Part shown: piece by piece, positions 8,481-15,535 of the stretch
Layout of the letters: every line of letters starts with the position of its first letter
Position numbering within the stretch: position 1 is the first letter of the stretch
From: Nocardioides houyundeii
Lineage (GTDB): Bacteria; Actinomycetota; Actinomycetes; Propionibacteriales; Nocardioidaceae
NCBI RefSeq assembly: GCF_002865585.1
Contig: NZ_CP025581.1
Span: forward strand, 2,728,001-2,792,000
Reading direction: 5' to 3'
Length of the DNA: 64,000 bases
The notes under the pieces: generated by a model
Told to the model about the DNA's origin: nothing
What the model saw: only the letters and a program-made list of their open reading frames with translations
The model's database searches: none
Position numbers and translations under genes: made by a program

Positions 8481-9710
8481 TCACCCATCGAGCACGCGCT
8501 GCCCCAGCCACTCCCCCTCGGTGAAGCCCGGAAGCACCGCGAACTCCGCGGACCCGACGGCGGTGGTCCACTCGTTCAGCTCGTCGGCCTCGTCCAGGGT
8601 CCTCTGGATCCGGACGAACTGCCGCGTGAGATCGGCCTGGAAGCTGGAGAAGAGCAGGCCCGCCTCCGACCGGCCCGGATCCGTCACCTCGTAGTTCGCG
8701 CCCTTGCGGAAGATCCGTGCCCCGCCGTTGGACGAGGGGTGCGAGCGTCGCGCGTGCGCCTGGACGGCCACCACCGGGCGACCGTCCCGGCGAGCGGCCA
8801 GATCGACGTCGTCCAGCTCTGCTCCCCCGGTCAGCGGTGCTCCCGTGGCCAGGTCCCGGCCCACGGAGCGCTCCTGCTCCTGGCGGGTCAGCTCGTCCCA
8901 GGTCGGCAGGTCCATCCGGATCCGCCGCAGCACCATGGTGGTGCCGCCCGCCCAGGGGCCGTCGTCGATCCACACCGTCGTGTCGAACAGCGGTGTGCCG
9001 GGACGCGGGTTGGCGGAGCCGTCCACCTGGCCGAAGAGGTTGCGCCCGGTGGCCGGACGGCCGTCGGGACCGACGGGGTTCCACGATCCCTGCTGGCGCC
9101 AGCGCAGCTCGGCGAAGGGCCCGGCGTCGGCGACCAGCCGTCGTACCGCGTGGCCCACGGTGGTGCCGTCGCGACCGGCGACCACCAGCACCAGGTCCCC
9201 GCCGGACCAGTCCGGCTCGAGGCGGTCGTGCCGCATCGCGGGGACCGGCGCGAAGCCCCTGGGCACCGGCAGGTCCCAGGTGCCGTCCAGCAGGGGCGCG
9301 CCGAGCCCTACGGTGACCGTGAGGTCGGCGACCGGGCTGGCGAGCCACGGAGTGGTGTCCCCGGGCGTCCCACGTCCGGTGGTCAGCGCCTCCACGTCGC
9401 CGGTCCACACGCGCAGCAGCCGTCCCAGGGCCGCCACGTCGGCCTCGCGCCGCACCCCCGGCAGCAGGTCCAGCGCCACGATCTCGGTAACGGCGCTCGA
9501 CCCCGCGGCCACGCCGGGCTGGTGAACCCCGTACGGCGACACCGTGCGGCCCGAGGACGGTCCCGGGACGGGTTCGGCGCCGGGGACGGCCGAGTGCCCG
9601 CGCAGCGCGGCGGTCCCCGTCGCGCCCGCCGCGGTGCCGACGGCCGCCGATCCGAGATAGCCCAGGAACCGGCGCCGACCGAGTCCGGGACCGCTTGTCG
9701 AGGCGGACAT
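8481..9710 (-). CDS. Dyp-type heme peroxidase with Tat signal
   Basis: A 409-residue protein. The start at 9710 is fixed by the twin-arginine signal GRRRFLGYL followed by an Ala-rich hydrophobic stretch (residues 1-37), indicating folded export by Tat. The Dyp GxxDG motif is seen in NLFGQVDGSANP, and a heme-ligand region is seen around AHARRSHPSSNGGARIFRKG. The family oxidises dyes, lignin fragments or porphyrins with H2O2; EfeB-like members take part in iron uptake. Its ATG overlaps the stop of the copper chaperone gene upstream (TGATG), so the two are translationally coupled. That links it to extracellular metal or redox chemistry more than to cytoplasmic metabolism. Confidence 0.88.
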   Translation of the reverse strand: MSASTSGPGLGRRRFLGYLGSAAVGTAAGATGTAALRGHSAVPGAEPVPGPSSGRTVSPYGVHQPGVAAGSSAVTEIVALDLLPGVRREADVAALGRLLRVWTGDVEALTTGRGTPGDTTPWLASPVADLTVTVGLGAPLLDGTWDLPVPRGFAPVPAMRHDRLEPDWSGGDLVLVVAGRDGTTVGHAVRRLVADAGPFAELRWRQQGSWNPVGPDGRPATGRNLFGQVDGSANPRPGTPLFDTTVWIDDGPWAGGTTMVLRRIRMDLPTWDELTRQEQERSVGRDLATGAPLTGGAELDDVDLAARRDGRPVVAVQAHARRSHPSSNGGARIFRKGANYEVTDPGRSEAGLLFSSFQADLTRQFVRIQRTLDEADELNEWTTAVGSAEFAVLPGFTEGEWLGQRVLDG

Positions 9711-10321
9711 CAGTGGGAGTGGTTCTCGTCCGTGCCGGGCGCGTGGTAGTGCCCCTCCTCCTCGGTGAACGCCTTCACCGGGGCCGTCACCTCGACCTGT
9801 GTGCCGTCGTCGAGCTCCAGCGTGAGCTCGACCTCGTCGCCGGGGGCCAGCTCTGTGGTCAGGTCCATCAGCATCACGTGCATGCCGCCGGGCTGCAGCA
9901 GCTGGCCGCGTCCCGGCTCGAGGGCGATGCCGTCGGCGATCTGCCGCATCGCGGCCTTGCCGTCGACCTCTGCCATCTCGTGCAGCTGCACGGTCCCGGC
10001 GACCTCCGAGCTGGCGCCGACCACGCGCAGCGCGACGTCGCCGGTGTTGTCCAGCGTCATGAAGGCGGCACTCATCGTCGGATCCTCGGTCCCGGTGGTG
10101 GCCCGCACCCACGGGTCCTCGACCTCGAGCACCGGGTTGGCACCGGTACTGGCCGAGGTGCTGGCCGAGCTGGGTCGATCGCCGGCCGAGGAGCTGGAGG
10201 CCTCATCGCCGCAGGCCGTCAGGGCGGAGCCCAGCAGCAGCGCCGCGGCGGCGCCGGACAGTGCCCGGGACAGGGCACGGGACAGGTGGGTGGACGGTCG
10301 GGGCAGGGTGGTGCGGTTCAT
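9710..10321 (-). CDS. PCu(A)C-family copper chaperone lipoprotein
   Basis: A 203-residue protein with an N-terminal signal ending in the lipobox SALTAC (Cys about residue 37), so a lipid-anchored extracellular protein. A Ser/Ala-rich linker precedes the DUF461/PCu(A)C domain. The domain shows the conserved Cu(I) ligands in LHEM, then KAAMRQ, then PGGMHVMLM, matching the H(M)-X10-M-X21-H-X-M pattern. The C-terminal tail is His-rich (GHYHAPGTDENHSH), likely adding metal affinity. These proteins deliver copper to cytochrome oxidase or other secreted cuproproteins. It lies upstream of the coupled Dyp peroxidase and downstream of a membrane protein with a broken frame. Confidence 0.88.
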   Translation of the reverse strand: MNRTTLPRPSTHLSRALSRALSGAAAALLLGSALTACGDEASSSSAGDRPSSASTSASTGANPVLEVEDPWVRATTGTEDPTMSAAFMTLDNTGDVALRVVGASSEVAGTVQLHEMAEVDGKAAMRQIADGIALEPGRGQLLQPGGMHVMLMDLTTELAPGDEVELTLELDDGTQVEVTAPVKAFTEEEGHYHAPGTDENHSH

Positions 10322-10400
10322 CAGCGTTCTCCTCGCGAGAAGTCAGGGCGACGGCCCCGCACACGGCCGTGGCGGGGCTGGGGAGGGCCCGACCAGAAGG

Positions 10401-11134
10401 TCAGGCGAGGAGGACGGGCGGGCCGCGCCGTCTCAGGACGGCACGGTCTCGGCGCTGCGAGGTGCGCACCGCGACGTCGGGCCAGCGGAGCCGGCCGGCA
10501 CAGCGGGCGATGCCCAGACGCATCTGGGCGGCCGCCAACCGCCGGCGTCCGGACGCCCGGGCGACGTCACCACGCGCGGTGACGAGCAGCAGCAGGGCCC
10601 ACAGGGCGGACTCCCCCACCGAGAGGAACAGTCCCAACACGACCGCCCCGGCCAGGTGGGCCACCACCATCGCGAGACCCTGGTCACTCAGGTGCTGCAG
10701 CTGGTGCGCCCACCAGCCGCCGTGGCCGGAGCCGGCACCGGTCGGCGTCGGGACGGAGGCCGCGTAGAGGTCGTACAGGCTGCCGCTCCGTCGCCCGCTG
10801 CCCTCCGGCAGCGTCGCCGGGGCAGGACGACGGGTCCTGTGGCGGTGGCGTCGCCGCGGTGGCCGGCGAGCGCGGCCAGCAGGCCGTGCGTCAGGGTCTG
10901 GCCCGTCGCCACAAGCAGCACCAGCGCGGTGCGGCCGACCCGGCGACGCAGGAACAGCGTCGCCAGCGGCACGCCGGCGGCCAGCAGCAGCATCATCGCC
11001 GCTGGCCCCGGAAGCCTGCCGCCACCGGCGAGGTGGGAGACGGTCCCAGTGCCCAGCCCCACCGTCGCGAGCACCACCGCACGCCCCCAGAGCAGGTTTG
11101 CGCTGAGGGCGGGAAGGGGTGGGCGGCGGTCCAT
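10401..11134 (-). pseudogene. multi-pass membrane protein of the copper locus; frame broken by an apparent 1-nt deletion
   Basis: The first half reads from 11134 in one frame with hydrophobic segments (VVLATVGLGTGTVSHL, MMLLLAAGVPLATLFL, LVLLVATGQTLTHGLLAAL). It then turns into low-complexity Arg/Ala/Thr sequence and stops at 10688. The next frame, open through the same stretch, gives a natural-looking continuation (LPEGSGRRSGSLYDLY, then GHGGWWAHQLQHLSDQGLAM, then AHLAGAVVLGLFLSVGESAL), ending at 10401. Adding one base in the four-base G run at 10819-10822 joins them into a 244-residue protein. Roughly six membrane helices and His residues near the shift suggest a metal-related membrane protein. 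I do not recognise a named family; the joined gene model is my inference. Confidence 0.7.
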
Positions 11135-11162
11135 CGCCGCCGACCCTACCCAGGTGCTCGGC

Positions 11163-11720
11163 TCAACCCTTGCGGAGCACGGCGGTGACGGCGTCGCGGG
11201 TGCGGTCCACCACCGAGGCCAGCGGCCCCGCCATCAGGTTGGTGGTCATCGAGCTGCCCACCGACGGGTGCGGATGAGTGGGGGCGATGGCCTCCACCGC
11301 CTGCAGGGCCAGCGCCATCACCCGCAGCTGCCGGTCATCGGCGGCCTCACGCAGCAGCGGGAACTCCTCGCGCTCCTCGGCGTCGGCGTGGGCGAGGACC
11401 GCGATGCGCAGCGTGCGGAGCCGGGGGTCGAAGTCCGTCTCGGAGACGTCCATGCCGTCCATCGCGGCCAGCAGCTTCTTGGACTCCGTCTCCTCCTCCA
11501 GCCGGGCGTCGACCACGTCGTTGGCCCCGCTCATCCGGACCCGCGGGTGGGTGATCAGCTCCTCGGCGGTCTCGTGCACCGCCAGGAAGCGCCGCAGCTC
11601 CTCGAACTTTGCCTGCTTGGCCGCACCCGAGGCACTCTCGACGTCCGCGAAGAGATCACGGATGTGTTGGTGCTGGGCGACCAGCAGCTCGATCACGTCT
11701 GACTTCTCGGCTGTCGTCAT
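11163..11720 (-). CDS. hemerythrin HHE domain protein
   Basis: A 185-residue helical protein. Ligand-bearing segments are QHQHIRDLFADV near the start, VHETAEELITHPR around residues 49-61, and AHADAEEREEFPLLRE around residues 110-125, matching the hemerythrin four-helix bundle. The last 40 residues contain a HPHPSVGSS turn and then a helix. It differs clearly in sequence from the protein at 7845, so the pair is not a recent duplication. It is separated by 29 bp from the broken membrane-protein gene on the same strand and could be the first gene of that transcript. Function is not determinable beyond iron or oxygen chemistry. Confidence 0.86.
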   Translation of the reverse strand: MTTAEKSDVIELLVAQHQHIRDLFADVESASGAAKQAKFEELRRFLAVHETAEELITHPRVRMSGANDVVDARLEEETESKKLLAAMDGMDVSETDFDPRLRTLRIAVLAHADAEEREEFPLLREAADDRQLRVMALALQAVEAIAPTHPHPSVGSSMTTNLMAGPLASVVDRTRDAVTAVLRKG

Positions 11721-11798
11721 GGTGCCGACGTACCCACGGGTGCTCGCGGCCGAACGCCGGCGGGAGTAGTTTCTCGGTGAGGCGAGGAGGTACGCCCG

Positions 11799-13442
11799 GT
11801 GACCTTCGACACACTCCTGCGCCGTCCGAGCCTGGTGGGCACGCTGCTGGCCGCATGGTTCTTCGCCCAGTCCCTGGCACCGTCGCTGCTGGCCCGCTCG
11901 TGGCTCTTCCAGGGTGTGCTCAGCGGGGCCTCGGTGGCCCTGGGCTACGGGCTCGGGCTGGGCCTCACCCGGCTCGGCAAGCTCCTGCGGGTCCGCCGGG
12001 GCTGGGGAACCGCCCCGTTCGGGGCCGCCCTGGATCGGCGGGTCCGGCTGCTCGTCGCCGGGGGCGTCCTGGGGTACGTCGTCTGGGCGGTCTCACGCGC
12101 CGTGGACCAGCACCGGTGGACCTGGGAGCGGCTGGGCTACGAACGATCGTCGTTCTGGTACGTCTACGGCGGCACGCTGCTCCTGGCTGCGGGGGTCGCG
12201 CTGGCGTTCCTCGCCATCGGGACTCTGTTGAAGCTCCTCTGGCTCCGGACCACGCGGCTGGGCGCGCGGATGCTGCCGACCTGGATCGCGGCGGCGCTGT
12301 CCCTGGTCCTGGTCGCGTGGGTGGTCCTGGCAGCGCTGAACACCTTCGTGCTGCAGCGCACCCTGGACGGCCTCAACTCCGGCTTCGCGCTCAGCGACCT
12401 GGACACCGCCGGGGACCCTGAGCCACCCGCCTCGCTGCTCCGATCGGGGGGCCCGGACTCCGCAGTGGCATGGGACGAGGCCGGCCACGAGGGACGGCGC
12501 TTCCTCACCCGGGGGCCGAGCACCGACGAGCTCGCCGACTTCGCCACCGGCGCGGTCACCGAGCCGATCCGGGTCTACGTCGGTCGCGCCTGCGCCGAGA
12601 CGGTCGCGGGGCGGGTGGAGCTGGCGATGGCCGAGCTGGACCGGTTCGGCGCCTTCGAGCGCGCGGCGCTGCTGGTGGTGCTGCCCACCGGAACCGGGTG
12701 GATCAACGAGCAGCTCGTGCAACCGGTGGAGTACTTCCACGACGGCGACGTCGCCGTCGTCACGGTGCAGTACTCCCACCTGCCCAGCCCGCTGGCGTTC
12801 CTCTCGGAGTCCGCGGCCGCGGGCGACACCGCAGTCGCGCTGATGGCGGCCGTCGAGGACCGGCTCGCCGGGTTGGACGGCGTACGGCCGGACCTCTACA
12901 TCGCCGGGGAGAGCCTGGGCTCCTTCGGCGGCGCACAGGCCTTCGACTCCCTCGCCGACAGCGCCGCGCGGGTCGACGGCGCGGTCTGGGTGGGCCCGCC
13001 GGAGACCATGCACCTGCGCCGGGAGGCCGAGCGGGTGCGGCGCCCGGGGTCGCTCCAGATCCGTCCCGTGGTGGGGGACGGCCGGACCTTCCGCTTCGTC
13101 AACCGGGAGAGCGACATCACTGCGGACCCCGCCCACTCCGTCTTCCTGCAGCAGGCCGACGACCCCATCGTGTGGTGGGACTGGGAGACCGCGCTGGAGC
13201 GGCCGGACTGGCTGGAGGAGCCGCTGGACGCGGCCGTCAACCCCGCCATCAGCTGGACGCCGGTGACGACGTTCCTGCAGCTCGCAGTCGACATGGCGGT
13301 GAGCAACGACTTCGACGAGGACCACGGCCACCGCTACGGCACCCAGCCGCTGAGCGCCTGGTACGCCGTGGTCCAGCCTGTGGAGTGGACCCAGCCCGAG
13401 GTGGAGCGACTGCGTGCTCGTCTGGCAGCCGTCTCCCGGTAG
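11799..13442 (+). CDS. membrane-anchored alpha/beta-hydrolase family protein (Abhydrolase_9 type)
   Basis: A 547-residue protein starting at GTG 11799, with GAGGAGG nine bases before. The N-terminal half has about five membrane segments (residues about 12-28, 35-55, 85-100, 125-145, 165-190). The C-terminal half is a predicted cytosolic or extracellular hydrolase with the nucleophile elbow in IAGESLGSFGG. The architecture fits the actinobacterial Abhydrolase_9 family (Rv1069c-like), whose substrate is unknown. Late segments ISWTPVTTFLQLAVDM and GHRYGTQPLSAWYAVV are characteristic of the family. It is convergent with the acyl-CoA dehydrogenase gene, whose end is only 18 bp away. Confidence 0.83.
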   Translation: MTFDTLLRRPSLVGTLLAAWFFAQSLAPSLLARSWLFQGVLSGASVALGYGLGLGLTRLGKLLRVRRGWGTAPFGAALDRRVRLLVAGGVLGYVVWAVSRAVDQHRWTWERLGYERSSFWYVYGGTLLLAAGVALAFLAIGTLLKLLWLRTTRLGARMLPTWIAAALSLVLVAWVVLAALNTFVLQRTLDGLNSGFALSDLDTAGDPEPPASLLRSGGPDSAVAWDEAGHEGRRFLTRGPSTDELADFATGAVTEPIRVYVGRACAETVAGRVELAMAELDRFGAFERAALLVVLPTGTGWINEQLVQPVEYFHDGDVAVVTVQYSHLPSPLAFLSESAAAGDTAVALMAAVEDRLAGLDGVRPDLYIAGESLGSFGGAQAFDSLADSAARVDGAVWVGPPETMHLRREAERVRRPGSLQIRPVVGDGRTFRFVNRESDITADPAHSVFLQQADDPIVWWDWETALERPDWLEEPLDAAVNPAISWTPVTTFLQLAVDMAVSNDFDEDHGHRYGTQPLSAWYAVVQPVEWTQPEVERLRARLAAVSR

Positions 13443-13460
13443 CCCGCCGTCGCCTCCGGG

Positions 13461-14636
13461 TCAGAGCTGGCTCTGCACCCCGGCCAGGAGCTGGCGAGCC
13501 ATCACGATCCGCTGCACCTGATTGGTGCCCTCGTAGATCTGGGTGATCTTGGCGTCGCGCATCATCCGCTCCACCGGGTAGTCGCTGGTGTAGCCGTAGC
13601 CACCGAGGACCTGGACGGCGTTGGTGGTGACATCCATCGCCACGTCGGAGGCGAAGCACTTGGCCGCGGCGCCGAAGAAGGTCAGGTCGGAGTCGCCCCG
13701 CTCGGAGCGACCGGCTGCGGCGTAGGTCATCTGGCGAGCCGCCTCCACCTTCATCCCCATGTCGGCGAGCATGAACTGCAGCCCCTGGAACTCGGCGATG
13801 GACTTGCCGAACTGCTGGCGCTCCTTCGCGTACTCCAGTGCGTAGTCCAGCGCGCCCTGGGCCACGCCGACCGCCTGGGCGGCGATGGTGACCCGGGTGT
13901 GGTCGAGGGTCTTCATGGCGGTCTCGAAACCGGTGCCCTCGGCGCCGATCATCCGGTCCGCCGGGATCCGCACGTTGTCGAAGTAGACCTCGCGAGTCGG
14001 GCTGCCCTTGATGCCCAGCTTCTTCTCCTTGGCACCGAAGGAGACGCCGGCGTCGGACTTCTCCACCACGAACGCCGAGATGCCGCGCGAGCGCTTCTCG
14101 GGATCGGTCACGGCCATGACGGTGTAGTACTCGGACTCGCCGGCGTTGGTGATCCAGCGCTTCACGCCGTTGAGCACCCAGGAGTCGCCGTCGCGCACCG
14201 CACGCGTCTTCATGCCGAGCGCGTCCGAGCCGGCGTCGGGCTCGGAGAGGCAGTAGGAGAAGCCGCCCTCGCCGCGGGCCAGCCTGCCCAGGTACTTGGC
14301 CTTGAGCTCCTCGGAACCGGCGATCTGCACCGGGAGGGAGCCGAGCTTGTTGACCGCGGGGATCAGCGATGAGGAGACGCACGCCCGGGCGACCTCCTCG
14401 ATGACCAGGACGGTGGCCAGCGCGTCGGCGCCGGCGCCGCCGTACTGCTCGGGCACGTGCGGGGCGTGGAAGTCCGCGGCGCGCAGCGCGTCGGCGGCTT
14501 CCTGGGGGTACCGCGCCTGCTCGTCGACCTCTGCGGCGTACGGCGCGACCTTGGCGTCACAGACCGCGCGGACGGCCTCGCGGATCGCCTTGTGCTCCTC
14601 GGAGAGCTGGTACAGGTCGAAGTCAGGGTTGCTCAT
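13461..14636 (-). CDS. acyl-CoA dehydrogenase
   Basis: A 391-residue flavoprotein oxidising acyl-CoA to 2-enoyl-CoA with FAD. It shows SYCLSEPDAGSDA (FAD and substrate loop), WVLNGVKRWITNAG, the C-terminal dimer and FAD motif QVLGGYGYTSDYPVER, and IYEGTNQVQRIVMAR with the catalytic Glu position of short-chain enzymes. The length is standard. It is divergently transcribed from a TetR regulator whose start is 85 bp away, with a perfect palindrome between them, so repression by that TetR, relieved by an acyl-CoA or free acid, is likely. The specific chain length (for example butyryl or 2-methyl branched) cannot be told. Confidence 0.9.
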   Translation of the reverse strand: MSNPDFDLYQLSEEHKAIREAVRAVCDAKVAPYAAEVDEQARYPQEAADALRAADFHAPHVPEQYGGAGADALATVLVIEEVARACVSSSLIPAVNKLGSLPVQIAGSEELKAKYLGRLARGEGGFSYCLSEPDAGSDALGMKTRAVRDGDSWVLNGVKRWITNAGESEYYTVMAVTDPEKRSRGISAFVVEKSDAGVSFGAKEKKLGIKGSPTREVYFDNVRIPADRMIGAEGTGFETAMKTLDHTRVTIAAQAVGVAQGALDYALEYAKERQQFGKSIAEFQGLQFMLADMGMKVEAARQMTYAAAGRSERGDSDLTFFGAAAKCFASDVAMDVTTNAVQVLGGYGYTSDYPVERMMRDAKITQIYEGTNQVQRIVMARQLLAGVQSQL

Positions 14637-14688
14637 GGTCTCTTCTCTTGCTCTGGTCTCATCACACGTCGGGACTCAATCCCGCTGC

Positions 14689-14707
14689 TACGGTACTCAG
14701 TACCGTA
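14689..14707. promoter_or_regulatory. palindromic operator between acyl-CoA dehydrogenase and tetR
   Basis: TACGGTACTCAGTACCGTA is a perfect 19-bp inverted repeat with a single central base. It lies 15 bp upstream of the tetR GTG and 52 bp upstream of the dehydrogenase ATG. The length and symmetry suit a TetR dimer, and the position would let one site control both promoters. Binding is inferred, not seen. Confidence 0.75.
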
Positions 14708-14721
14708 TCCGAGGAGGCATC

Positions 14722-15399
14722 GTGGTCAGCAGCCGGCAGCGTCTGATCGAGGCGGCCTTCGCGCTCTTCGACGAGCGCGGGTTCGAGGAGACCACCGTCG
14801 AGGACGTCGCCGAGCGCGCCGGAGTCGGCCGCACGACGTTCTTCCGGGTCTTCAAGTCCAAGGAGGACGTGATCTTCCCCGATCACGCGGTCCTGCTCGC
14901 CGCAGTTCGCGACCGGCTCGCCACCGCCACTGACGCGACCGCGTCGGTGGCCGTCACCGAGGCGGCGCGACTGGTGCTGAAGCACCATCTCGCAGAGGGC
15001 GACCGAGCCAGGATCCGCTACCGCCTCACCCGCACCGTTCCCACCCTGCGCGCCCGCGAGATCGCCAGTCAGCAGCAGTACCAGCGCACGTTCCGCGAGT
15101 TCGTGCACGACTGGCTGGGGTCCGCACCCCACACGGCGCTCCGGGCTGAGCTGCTGGCCAACGCCGTGATCACCGCGCACAACCACGTGCTGCGGCGGTG
15201 GCTGCGCGACCAGATCGACGCCCAGGCCGCCAACGCCGAGTTCGACGTGGCGATGGCGCACGTGGTGTCCCTGCACGGCACCCGGCCGGACGCCCCAGGT
15301 GAACGCGAGGCCAGCCTGGTGGTGCTCCGCACCACGCGCCCCCTGGCCCAGATGCTGCCGGCGCTGCGCGAGATCGCCGGGCATCCGCTCCAGGACTGA
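14722..15399 (+). CDS. TetR-family transcriptional regulator
   Basis: A 225-residue protein starting at GTG 14722 with GAGGAGG seven bases upstream. The N-terminal TetR DNA-binding domain is clear: RQRLIEAAFALFDERGFEE, then TTVEDVAERAGVGRTTFFR with the recognition helix, then FKSKEDVIF. The C-terminal ligand domain is about 160 residues and not recognisable to a ligand class. The gene is divergent from an acyl-CoA dehydrogenase, the usual layout for a fatty-acid or acyl-CoA-responsive repressor. A perfect palindrome overlaps the upstream region, so autoregulation is expected. Confidence 0.88.
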   Translation: MVSSRQRLIEAAFALFDERGFEETTVEDVAERAGVGRTTFFRVFKSKEDVIFPDHAVLLAAVRDRLATATDATASVAVTEAARLVLKHHLAEGDRARIRYRLTRTVPTLRAREIASQQQYQRTFREFVHDWLGSAPHTALRAELLANAVITAHNHVLRRWLRDQIDAQAANAEFDVAMAHVVSLHGTRPDAPGEREASLVVLRTTRPLAQMLPALREIAGHPLQD

Positions 15400-15535
15400 T
15401 CGCGGTCCGCCTCTCGCAGCCCGCCGTTCGCCTGATGCGGTCCCGGCGTTCGCCTCCCGGTCACCTGCACCTGACTGACTCCGCCTGACGCCCCGCTCCG
15501 CGGGACGCCCGAACGAGAGGAATCAGGAAACCCCG

